NCBI GenBank assembly: GCA_900770285.1
Contig: CAAGJO010000032.1
Span: 1-64,000 of the forward strand
DNA: 64,000 nucleotides
Direction of reading: 5' to 3'
From: Oscillospiraceae bacterium
GTDB lineage: Bacteria; Bacillota; Clostridia; Oscillospirales; Ruminococcaceae
The position numbers and the translations under genes were made by a program. A model generated the notes under the pieces. The model was not told where the DNA came from. It searched no databases and saw nothing but the letters and a program-made list of their open reading frames with translations. Positions 50,364-57,854 of this stretch are shown here, piece after piece (position 1 is the stretch's first letter; each line of letters opens with the position of its first letter).

Positions 50364-51536
50364 ATGAATTACGCTGAAGAATCACTTAAACTTCATTATA
50401 AATGGAAAGGCAAAATTGAAGTCAACTGCCGTGTTCCTCTTGAAACAAGAGATGACCTTTCTCTTGCATACACTCCCGGAGTTGCACAGCCTTGCCTTGA
50501 AATTCAAAAAGACATTGATAAAAGCTATGAACTGACAAGACGTTCAAACCTTGTTGCAGTTGTAACAGACGGTACTGCAATTCTGGGACTCGGAGATATC
50601 GGACCTGAAGCCGGTATGCCGGTAATGGAAGGAAAATGTGCGCTTTTTAAAGCTTTTGGCGATGTTGATGCCATTCCTCTTTGCGTTAAATCGAAAGACG
50701 TTGACGAAATAGTAAGAACCATAAGCCTTATTTCAGGCAGTTTCGGCGGAATAAACTTGGAAGATATCTCTGCCCCACGCTGCTTTGAAATAGAGAAAAA
50801 ACTTAAGGAATGCTGTGATATCCCAATTTTCCATGATGACCAGCACGGCACTGCTATAGTTGTCGGTGCAGGAATAATCAACGCCTGCAAGGTTACAGGC
50901 AAGAAACTTGAGGATATAACCGTTGTAATAAACGGTGCAGGCTCTGCCGGAATTGCCATTTGCAAGTTCCTGCTTTCCCTTGGCGTTAAAGATGTTATCA
51001 TGGTTGATATTAAGGGAATCATCTGCGAAGGCGGAGAATTTCTTAACAAAGCCCATGAAGAAATCTCAAAAATAACAAATAAAACAAAACGTACAGGAAA
51101 TCTTGCCGATGCAATGAAAGGTGCAGATGTTTTTGTAGGCGTTTCAAAACCAAATCTCGTTAATGCCGAAATGATTCAGTCTATGAACGAAAAACCTATA
51201 ATCTTCGCTATGGCTAACCCTACACCTGAAATCATGCCCGACAAAGCAAAAGAAGCCGGCGCTGCTGTTGTGGGAACAGGACGCTCAGACTTTCCTAATC
51301 AGATTAACAACGTGCTTGTTTTCCCCGGAGTTTTCAGAGGTGCTCTTGACTGCAGAGCAAAAGACATAAATTCAGAAATGAAAATTGCCGCTGCCCATGC
51401 CATTGCCGATTATATTCCTGACAGTGAGCTGAATGCCGAAAATATTATCCCGTCAGCTCTTGACAAAAATGTTGCCATGGCAGTTGCAAAAGCAGTTGCA
51501 AAAGCAGCAAAAGACTCGGGATGTGCAAGAATTTAA
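50364..51536 (+). CDS. Malic enzyme (NAD(P)-dependent)
   Basis: Oxidative decarboxylation of malate to pyruvate. 390 aa, short bacterial form without a phosphotransacetylase tail. Visible: SLAYTPGVAQPC, TDGTAILGLGDIGPEAGMPVMEGK (divalent metal/malate site), FHDDQHGTAIV, Rossmann GAGSAGIAI, and ANPTPEI. The residue after the second strand (VMVDIKG) is Asp, which favours NAD over NADP (inference). Start at 50364 set by AAAGGA nine bases upstream; a TTG six codons earlier is inside that site. Confidence 0.95.
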   Translation: MNYAEESLKLHYKWKGKIEVNCRVPLETRDDLSLAYTPGVAQPCLEIQKDIDKSYELTRRSNLVAVVTDGTAILGLGDIGPEAGMPVMEGKCALFKAFGDVDAIPLCVKSKDVDEIVRTISLISGSFGGINLEDISAPRCFEIEKKLKECCDIPIFHDDQHGTAIVVGAGIINACKVTGKKLEDITVVINGAGSAGIAICKFLLSLGVKDVIMVDIKGIICEGGEFLNKAHEEISKITNKTKRTGNLADAMKGADVFVGVSKPNLVNAEMIQSMNEKPIIFAMANPTPEIMPDKAKEAGAAVVGTGRSDFPNQINNVLVFPGVFRGALDCRAKDINSEMKIAAAHAIADYIPDSELNAENIIPSALDKNVAMAVAKAVAKAAKDSGCARI

Positions 51537-51549
51537 TACATAAATAAAG

Positions 51550-51577
51550 CACCGGACATCTGAAAAGATATCCGGTG
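51550..51577 (+). terminator. Terminator of the malic enzyme gene
   Basis: CACCGGA (51550-51556) pairs with TCCGGTG (51571-51577); an inner ATCT/AGAT pairing extends the stem. The T run is weak. Confidence 0.6.
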
Positions 51578-51594
51578 TTGCTGTATGTACCAAA

Positions 51595-51623
51595 CAAACA
51601 ATCCCGTATCAGCCCGTCCGGCA
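51595..51623. repeat. 29-bp direct repeat, copy 1
   Basis: Identical over 29 bases to 51680-51708 (from CAAACAATCCCGTATC to GCCCGTCCGGCA). Lies between the convergent malic enzyme and YgjP-like genes. Confidence 0.9.
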
Positions 51624-51679
51624 TGCAGATAAAAAAATAATCCAAACAAGCGTCGCGGGAATAAAGATAATGTAACGGG

Positions 51680-51708
51680 CAAACAATCCCGTATCAGCCC
51701 GTCCGGCA
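51680..51708. repeat. 29-bp direct repeat, copy 2
   Basis: Second copy. Here a preceding AAAGATAATGTAACGGGC extends the element so that ACGGGC can pair with GCCCGT across the repeat, a likely hairpin. Confidence 0.9.
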
Positions 51709-51711
51709 GGA

Positions 51712-52413
51712 CTATGAATTAAGATTTTTTCTTATTTTCTTCCAGTCAGGGCAATATTTTGTGACTAAATTCCAGAATTCCTTGCTGTGATTCATATATT
51801 TTAAATGACAAAGTTCATGTATGACAACATATTCAAGGCACTCCAAATCATGAAAAATAATATTAAAGCTTATGGATATATTTCCGTTAGAGGAACAGCT
51901 CCCCCACCTGCTTTTCATGTTTTTTATGGTTACCTTTTTGGGATAAAGTCCAATCTTAGGACAAATTTTTCTGAACGCTTTATCAACCTGTTTGCAGGCA
52001 TAATCAGACAAAAGACTGTCCGTCTGCATTTTTATCCATTCCTTGTCGCTATCCTTGTTAACAGCAATTACAATGCTTTCATCTGAAAAATAAGGACTAA
52101 AATATTTCTCGCTTTTTACAAGATTCAGCTTGTAGTTGTTCCCTAAGATTGACGCTGTCTCCCCGTCTTTGTATTCGGAAAAACCGTTCCGTTTCTTTTC
52201 CTCAGGACTTTCCATATGCTTTTTTATCCAGTCTGTATGCTGATTCAAAAGATTGACAGCAGTTTCCTTTGGTTCGCCGAAAGGCAGCTTGACTGTAATG
52301 ATTCCCTCACGAATGCACAGATAGCAGCGTTTTCTGTCACCAATATCCAGTACATAATCAATATGCGAACCGTCATTAAGAACAGCGCTTTCATTAGTTA
52401 CAAAATTTCTCAT
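51712..52413 (-). CDS. YgjP-like M48-type zinc metallopeptidase
   Basis: 233 aa, soluble. HELCH at 199-203 supplies two zinc ligands and the catalytic Glu; His209 (MNHSKEFW) is the likely third ligand. The preceding MKSRWGSCSSNGNISISFNI is the YgjP/DUF45 hallmark. N-terminal beta-rich region to residue 110. Physiological substrate unknown. Start overlaps the SH3-protein stop by four bases. Confidence 0.92.
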   Translation of the reverse strand: MRNFVTNESAVLNDGSHIDYVLDIGDRKRCYLCIREGIITVKLPFGEPKETAVNLLNQHTDWIKKHMESPEEKKRNGFSEYKDGETASILGNNYKLNLVKSEKYFSPYFSDESIVIAVNKDSDKEWIKMQTDSLLSDYACKQVDKAFRKICPKIGLYPKKVTIKNMKSRWGSCSSNGNISISFNIIFHDLECLEYVVIHELCHLKYMNHSKEFWNLVTKYCPDWKKIRKNLNS

Positions 52414-52922
52414 TGCGAAACGCTTTCAGTTGTCTGAGCAGCCGTTGTAACAGAATTTGCATTATAGCTAATATAATCAGATGAAACATATCCCTCAATA
52501 CCTGCATACATTACCTTTGTAAAACCATTATCAAGCTGCTCAACCACCTGTACAGGTTCACCGGGCATAATTTCAAGATAATTCTGACCGTCCTTTTGAG
52601 GATTTTTACGCAGTATTAAATAATCAGTTGCATAAGCAGTATTTGCATCAGCGGCAGTGCTTTCATCAGATTTTTTAGCCGTAGTTGTAGTTTTAGCGGC
52701 TGATTTGGTCGTTTTGGAAGTTTTTTTAGTAGCGGCAGTCGCCTTGCTCACAGTTGTTGTAACTGTTCCTGTATAAAATCCGTCAGGAATATCCGACACA
52801 TTGCTTTTGAAAAGCAGTTTTGACATCAAAAGCACAACGAGAACAATGGCAATTAATATTAATGCCACACCGCCCACTTTCATTTTAAATGTTCCGCTTG
52901 TATTCTTTCTGTTTTCACTCAT
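52410..52922 (-). CDS. Membrane-anchored SH3b-domain protein
   Basis: 170 aa. One membrane helix (about 17-38), then a Thr/Lys/Ser-rich linker (60-95), then a bacterial SH3-like domain (about 103-155: YLILRKNPQKDGQNYLEIMPGEPVQVVEQ...GIEGYVSSDYI), which usually binds peptidoglycan. Start at 52922 with GGAAGG upstream. Coupled to the metallopeptidase gene. Confidence 0.85.
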   Translation of the reverse strand: MSENRKNTSGTFKMKVGGVALILIAIVLVVLLMSKLLFKSNVSDIPDGFYTGTVTTTVSKATAATKKTSKTTKSAAKTTTTAKKSDESTAADANTAYATDYLILRKNPQKDGQNYLEIMPGEPVQVVEQLDNGFTKVMYAGIEGYVSSDYISYNANSVTTAAQTTESVSQ

Positions 52923-52970
52923 TTTTATAACCTTCCTTTTCATACTGATCTGTAAGAAGATTTGATCTTC

Positions 52971-54341
52971 CTAATCCGGCAAAGGTGCAACAACTTTTTT
53001 GTATGCTAATCTGAGGGCAGCCAAAGAACACAGAAGCGAAACTATCTCAGAAATTATAAATGCTGTCCAGATATAGTCCACATTTAAATAATGAGTTGCC
53101 CTTGCAATTATATATGCAGCCGGAAGAAGTATCACAAGCTGCCTTGCAATAGATACTAACATTGAAAAAATGCTGTATCCCAGTGCCTGAAGAGATGAAG
53201 ATATAACAATGTCAATTCCCGCAAAAATAAAGCTGGCACTTATAATTCTCAAAGCCATAACGCCCATTGACATCATATTTTCCGATGCACTGAACATTTT
53301 CAAAAGCTGTGACGGGAAAATCTGCATTATAAGCGTACCAAGAAACATGATTGCCGTTGCATAAAGCATTCCGTATTTTATTGAATCGGACATACGTTTT
53401 TTATTTCTTGCTCCGAAATTATAGGAAATTATAGGCACAAGTCCGTTATTCAAACCGAACACAGGCATAAATATAAAGCTTTGCAGCTTAAAATATGCTC
53501 CCATAACTGCCTGTGCAGTATCTCCGTACACGCCGAGAATTTTATTCATTCCAAAGGTCATAACTGAAGTAATTGACTGCATAACGATAGCAGGAAGACC
53601 CACAGAATAAATCTTTTTTATAATTCTTATATCGGGACGAAAACCGAGCATATTAATATTGATTTCCCTGTTGAACCTGACATTAAGCAATATTCCGAAA
53701 ATAAAGGATAATATCTGTCCTATAACCGTTGCGGCGGCTGCACCTGCAATACCCATTCTGGGGAACGGTCCCAAACCAAAAATCAAAACAGGATCAAGGA
53801 TAATATTAATTATTGCACCCGAGCCTTGAGTAAACATAGAAAGCACTGTTTTGCCGGTAGCCTGCAGCAGTCTTTCACAAGTAATCTGTCCAAAACAGCC
53901 TATACTGAAAATAGTTACAATTCTCATATAAATAACGCCGTAATCTATTATTCTCTCGTTGGATGTCAGCATTGAAAAATAAAATCTTGAGAACAAAAGT
54001 CCCAATATCACGAATAAGATATAGTTCAGCAAAGCCAAAAACAAACCGTTTCTTGCGGCTTTATTCGCATTATCAAACTTCTTTTCCCCTAATGACCTTG
54101 CCAAAAAAGCATTTATTCCTACGCCTGTTCCCACAGCCAAAGCAATCATAAGATTCTGCACCGGAAAAGCAAGGGAAACCGCCGTAAAGGCGTCCTCATT
54201 TATCTTTGAAACAAATATACTGTCTACAATATTATACAGCGCCTGTATAAGCATTGAAATCATTATCGGCAAAGACATACTGATAATCAACGTCTTAGTG
54301 GGCTGCACTCCCATTTTATTTTCTTTTACCATTTCACTCAT
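52971..54341 (-). CDS. MATE family efflux transporter
   Basis: 456 aa, twelve membrane helices in two MatE repeats (LPIMISMLIQALYNIVDSIFV start; second half from about residue 235 SVGLPAIVMQSITSVMTFGMN). Na+- or H+-driven multidrug extrusion family of the clostridial NorM-like/DinF-like group; the substrate cannot be read from sequence. GAGAGG precedes the ATG. Divergent from the flavodiiron gene. Confidence 0.95.
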   Translation of the reverse strand: MSEMVKENKMGVQPTKTLIISMSLPIMISMLIQALYNIVDSIFVSKINEDAFTAVSLAFPVQNLMIALAVGTGVGINAFLARSLGEKKFDNANKAARNGLFLALLNYILFVILGLLFSRFYFSMLTSNERIIDYGVIYMRIVTIFSIGCFGQITCERLLQATGKTVLSMFTQGSGAIINIILDPVLIFGLGPFPRMGIAGAAAATVIGQILSFIFGILLNVRFNREININMLGFRPDIRIIKKIYSVGLPAIVMQSITSVMTFGMNKILGVYGDTAQAVMGAYFKLQSFIFMPVFGLNNGLVPIISYNFGARNKKRMSDSIKYGMLYATAIMFLGTLIMQIFPSQLLKMFSASENMMSMGVMALRIISASFIFAGIDIVISSSLQALGYSIFSMLVSIARQLVILLPAAYIIARATHYLNVDYIWTAFIISEIVSLLCSLAALRLAYKKVVAPLPD

Positions 54342-54370
54342 TATAACATTCCTCTCATATTAGCTTTATA

Positions 54371-54399
54371 ATTATATCACATCAAAACCATATTATCAA
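54371..54399 (-). promoter_or_regulatory. Promoter of the MATE gene
   Basis: Minus strand TTGATA (54394-54399), 17-bp spacer, TATAAT (54371-54376). Confidence 0.75.
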
Positions 54400-54437
54400 G
54401 CAATTTCGACAAATGAATACTTGTAATACAAATTCCG

Positions 54438-54466
54438 TTGACAATCAATGCTCATTGTGATAAAAT
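54438..54466 (+). promoter_or_regulatory. Promoter of the flavodiiron gene with a spacer palindrome
   Basis: TTGACA (54438-54443), 17-bp spacer, TAAAAT (54461-54466). CAATGCTCATTG (54446-54457) inside the spacer is an inverted repeat, placed as an operator would be. Confidence 0.7.
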
Positions 54467-54498
54467 TATATCATATCAAATAAAATGGAGGAATAAAT

Positions 54499-55665
54499 AT
54501 GAGCGATGTAAAAATCTCTGATTCAATAGTTTATGTTGGTGCCAGTGACAGAACAATTGACCTTTTTGAAAGCCAGTATATTGTTCCAAACGGCATGGCA
54601 TATAATTCTTATGTTATTCTTGATGACAAAATTGCCATTATGGATACGGTTGACAACAGAGTTGCCGACAAATGGTTTGAAAACCTTGATAAAACACTGA
54701 ATGGACGTGCTCCTGACTACCTCGTGGTTCAACATATGGAGCCCGACCATTCTTCAAATATACTCAATCTTGCAAAAAAATATCCTGATATGAAAATTGT
54801 AGGAAATGCAAAGACTTTTGTTATGATGGGTCAGTTCTTTGACTATAATTTTGATGACAGAAAAGTCGTTGTAAAAGAAGGCGATACTCTTAAACTGGGC
54901 AGCCATACTCTTACTTTTGTAATGGCTCCAATGGTTCACTGGCCTGAAGTAATGGTAACGTATGAATCAACTGAAAAGGTTCTCTTCTCAGCAGACGGTT
55001 TCGGAAAATTCGGTGCTATGGATGCAGACGAAGACTGGGACTGCGAAGCAAGACGTTACTATTTCAATATTGTGGGTAAATATGGTATGCAGGTACAGGC
55101 TTTGCTTAAAAAGGCTGCTGCTTTGGACATTAAGATGATATTGCCATTGCATGGTCCTATCCTGAAAGACAACCTTGAACATTATATTGACAGATACAAT
55201 ACATGGTCAAGCTATACACCTGAGGATAAGGGAGTTTTGGTTGCATTTGCATCAATTCACGGAAACACCGCAAAGGCTGCTCACAAGTTCGGCGATATGC
55301 TTAAGGCAAGAGGCGTTGAAAAAGTCGTTGTAAGTGATCTTTCAAGAGAAGATATGGCAGAAGTTATTGAAGACGCTTTCCGCTATGACAGAATGGTTGT
55401 TATGTCATCATCATACGATGCAGGCGTATTCCCGGTAATGCATGATTTTCTCCTTCACCTTAAAGCTAAAGCTTATCAGAAGAGAAAGGTTGCAATTGTG
55501 GAAAACGGTTCATGGGCACCTTCAGCAGGAAAGACCATGAAAGGCATTATTGAAACACTAAAAGACATTGATTTGGTTGACAACATCGTTACAATTAAAT
55601 CAACTCTTAAGCCTGATACTGAAAAGCAGCTTGAAGAGCTTGCTGATGTTATGGCAGCTGAATAA
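54499..55665 (+). CDS. A-type flavodiiron protein (FprA family)
   Basis: Reduces O2 to water or NO to N2O, protecting anaerobes. 388 aa. The metallo-beta-lactamase-like diiron site is complete: His79-x-Glu81-x-Asp83-His84, His147, Asp166 and His218. A C-terminal flavodoxin domain from about residue 248 (VAFASIHGNTAKAAHKFGDML) binds FMN. No rubredoxin fusion, so an external electron donor is needed. GGAGG upstream. Near rex, which fits redox defence. Confidence 0.96.
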   Translation: MSDVKISDSIVYVGASDRTIDLFESQYIVPNGMAYNSYVILDDKIAIMDTVDNRVADKWFENLDKTLNGRAPDYLVVQHMEPDHSSNILNLAKKYPDMKIVGNAKTFVMMGQFFDYNFDDRKVVVKEGDTLKLGSHTLTFVMAPMVHWPEVMVTYESTEKVLFSADGFGKFGAMDADEDWDCEARRYYFNIVGKYGMQVQALLKKAAALDIKMILPLHGPILKDNLEHYIDRYNTWSSYTPEDKGVLVAFASIHGNTAKAAHKFGDMLKARGVEKVVVSDLSREDMAEVIEDAFRYDRMVVMSSSYDAGVFPVMHDFLLHLKAKAYQKRKVAIVENGSWAPSAGKTMKGIIETLKDIDLVDNIVTIKSTLKPDTEKQLEELADVMAAE

Positions 55666-55675
55666 ATATCCGGAA

Positions 55676-55704
55676 AACAGGCAGGGCTGGTCTCTGCCTG
55701 TTTT
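55676..55704 (+). terminator. Terminator of the flavodiiron gene
   Basis: AACAGGCAG (55676-55684) pairs with CTGCCTGTT (55694-55702), ending in TTTT. Confidence 0.85.
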
Positions 55705-55716
55705 GCTATCATGCTT

Positions 55717-55765
55717 CGGGAAAACAAAGATAATGTTGCGTACAGCAATCATGTATCGCACCTGA
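55717..55765. repeat. Diverged copy of the 51.6-kb repeat element
   Basis: Shares AAAGATAATGT, then CG..CA..AATC..GTATC.GC.C spacing with 51668-51705. The closing stem keeps pairing with different bases (TGCG/CGCA here, ACGGGC/GCCCGT there). Confidence 0.45.
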
Positions 55766-55828
55766 TTGTAATAAAATACTAATTTCCTGAATAGACTTGT
55801 ACAAAGTTAATTTGAAAGGACAAGCGAA

Positions 55829-56767
55829 ATGAAAAAGGAAATTTGCGTTATACTTATCTTTGCAGTTATACTGCTGAGCCTTCCCTGTATTGTACTTACA
55901 ACAGCAGGCTCGAATAAAATTCAAGATATTGATACTGTTAAAATACTTTTTGAAGAATCAGGAAAGGTGGAATCAGTCAAAACAGAAAGCTACATTATCG
56001 GTGCAGTAATGGCTCAGATGCCTGCTGATTTTAACGATAATGCATTAAAAGCTCAAGCCGTATTGGCACATACTTATATTTTGCACCGACGAATATCTGA
56101 AACTGATAAACCAACTGACGGATTGAAAGGTGCGGATATAAGCGATGATTCAACTTTGTATCAAAAATATTTTACAGAAAAACAGGCTAAAAAATACTAT
56201 GGCGATGACTATACTTCTGCTTACAAAAAAGTAAAAAAAGCCGTCCGATCTGTTAAAAATCAGATTCTTACTTACAATTCCAAACCTATAATCGTAGCAT
56301 TCCATGCGATTTCCTGCGGCAAAACCGAATCAGCCGAAGATATGTGGAATGAAAAAATACCTTATCTTATTTCGGCAGAAAGCTCGTCTGATATCAAAGT
56401 CAAGGACTTCAAGAAAACTCTTACGCTTTCTGCTGAAGAAGTAACAAAGCGGATTAAAACTGCATTTCCCGAATGTAATTCTGCCGAAAGAATTACCATC
56501 GAAAAAATGACCGATAACGGCACTGTAACATTGATGAGCATTGGAAATCAGCAGGTCAGCGGTACGGATTTTGCCGATGCATTAGGACTTGCGTCACCTT
56601 GTTTTACCTTTGAATCTGATAACAATGAATATAAATTTACCACAAAGGGCTGCGGACATCTTGTAGGAATGAGCCAGTACGGAGCCAACTCCATGGCAAA
56701 AAACAATAAAAGCTGTGAAGAAATACTTGAACATTATTTCCCTCATACAAAACTTGAGAGTATATAA
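55829..56767 (+). CDS. SpoIID/LytB-domain protein, catalytic Glu replaced
   Basis: 312 aa with a membrane/signal segment (7-26). SpoIID domain landmarks: YIIGAVMAQMPADF...ALKAQAVLAHTYILH, VAFHAISCGKTESAEDMWNEKIPYL, and GCGHLVGMSQYGANSMAKNNKSCEEILEHYFPHTKL. In active SpoIID the first motif is EMP, with Glu as lytic transglycosylase residue; here it is Gln63-Met-Pro. It may be inactive on glycan or a paralogue outside sporulation. AAAGGA precedes the ATG. Confidence 0.9.
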   Translation: MKKEICVILIFAVILLSLPCIVLTTAGSNKIQDIDTVKILFEESGKVESVKTESYIIGAVMAQMPADFNDNALKAQAVLAHTYILHRRISETDKPTDGLKGADISDDSTLYQKYFTEKQAKKYYGDDYTSAYKKVKKAVRSVKNQILTYNSKPIIVAFHAISCGKTESAEDMWNEKIPYLISAESSSDIKVKDFKKTLTLSAEEVTKRIKTAFPECNSAERITIEKMTDNGTVTLMSIGNQQVSGTDFADALGLASPCFTFESDNNEYKFTTKGCGHLVGMSQYGANSMAKNNKSCEEILEHYFPHTKLESI

Positions 56768-56877
56768 AATGTATAGGTGAAAAGATTCGGTTTTTAATGA
56801 ATATTTATAATGTTACAATATACAATTTTCTTTTGTAAGTTATAAGTTTCACCCAGCTTATGCAGAGAACTTTTTTC

Positions 56878-56935
56878 TTGACAAAAAACTAAAACAGTGA
56901 TATTATATAAAAACGAATTGTTATTTATTTGTCAA
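56878..56935 (+). promoter_or_regulatory. Promoter of rex with a weak Rex-site-like sequence
   Basis: TTGACA (56878-56883), 17-bp spacer, TATTAT (56901-56906). Downstream, TTGTTATTTATTTGTCAA (56918-56935) resembles the Rex operator TTGTTA-N6-TAACAA with two mismatches on the right. Confidence 0.5.
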
Positions 56936-56972
56936 TCTATAATTACATATATACAAAAGGAGAAATATAAAT

Positions 56973-57623
56973 ATGTCCAAAGATGGTTCTATATCATCAT
57001 CGGTTATAAAAAGACTCCCCCGTTATTACAGATTTTTAGGAGAACTCAAGAAAAAAGGCGTTGAGAGAATTTCTTCCCGCGAATTGTCTGAACTTATGAA
57101 ACTTACAGCATCTCAAATCAGGCAAGATTTAAACTGCTTTGGCGGTTTCGGTCAGCAGGGATACGGATATCATGTCAATGAACTTCATGGGGAAATCGGA
57201 AAAATTCTTGGCGTTGACAGAAATTTCGGAACTATTCTTATCGGTGCAGGAAATCTGGGTAAAGCCATTGCTCTGCACATTAATTTTGAAACTCGCGGCT
57301 GCCGCCTCACTGGCATTTTTGATATTAATCCAAATATAATTGGTGAACAGGTTGCAGGTATTTCCATTATGCACACAGATGAAATCGAGAACTTCTGCAA
57401 GGAATATTCTCCTACCATTGCGGTTCTGTGTACCCCAAAGGAAAATACCCAGGAAATTGCCAATAAACTTATCAGCCTTGGTATCAAGGCATTCTGGAAC
57501 TTTTCTCACTACGATTTATCTATTGACCATGATAATATTGTAGTTGAAAATGTGCATTTAGGTGACAGCCTCCTTACCCTTACATATGGTGCAAACATTA
57601 TTGAAAGCACCGATGAACCATAA
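56973..57623 (+). CDS. rex: Redox-sensing repressor Rex
   Basis: NADH/NAD+-sensing repressor of fermentation genes. 216 aa. N-terminal winged helix (KRLPRYYRFLGEL...SSRELSELMKLTASQIRQDLNCFG), then a Rossmann fold with GAGNLGKAI, and C-terminal swapped helix. Strong AAAGGAG. The FeFe-hydrogenase maturation genes and malic enzyme in the window are plausible targets elsewhere, though no clean operator was found at them. Confidence 0.97.
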   Translation: MSKDGSISSSVIKRLPRYYRFLGELKKKGVERISSRELSELMKLTASQIRQDLNCFGGFGQQGYGYHVNELHGEIGKILGVDRNFGTILIGAGNLGKAIALHINFETRGCRLTGIFDINPNIIGEQVAGISIMHTDEIENFCKEYSPTIAVLCTPKENTQEIANKLISLGIKAFWNFSHYDLSIDHDNIVVENVHLGDSLLTLTYGANIIESTDEP

Positions 57624-57632
57624 AACTTGTCG

Positions 57633-57669
57633 GTCCGGCAGAGATAAAACTCTGTCGGACGTTTTTTTT
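57633..57669 (+). terminator. Terminator of rex
   Basis: GTCCGGCAGAG pairs with CTCTGTCGGAC (one G-T), followed by GTTTTTTTT. Confidence 0.9.
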
Positions 57670-57854
57670 ATAGGTTTAACCAACAAAAAAAAGACCATAA
57701 TTTTGTATAATATCACGAATAAAAATCCGGTAACAACGCTTGTAATTTGCGTTAAATTGTTATATAATTAGGTTGATGAGTTTTATGTTTTTGTGTATTT
57801 AGTACAAACCTATAATATCTCACATTAAATTATCCAATAAAGGAGCGAAACATT

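Noticed and set aside
56918..56935. Confident Rex operator at rex
   Set aside because: The right half-site has two mismatches; kept only as a weak note within the promoter entry.
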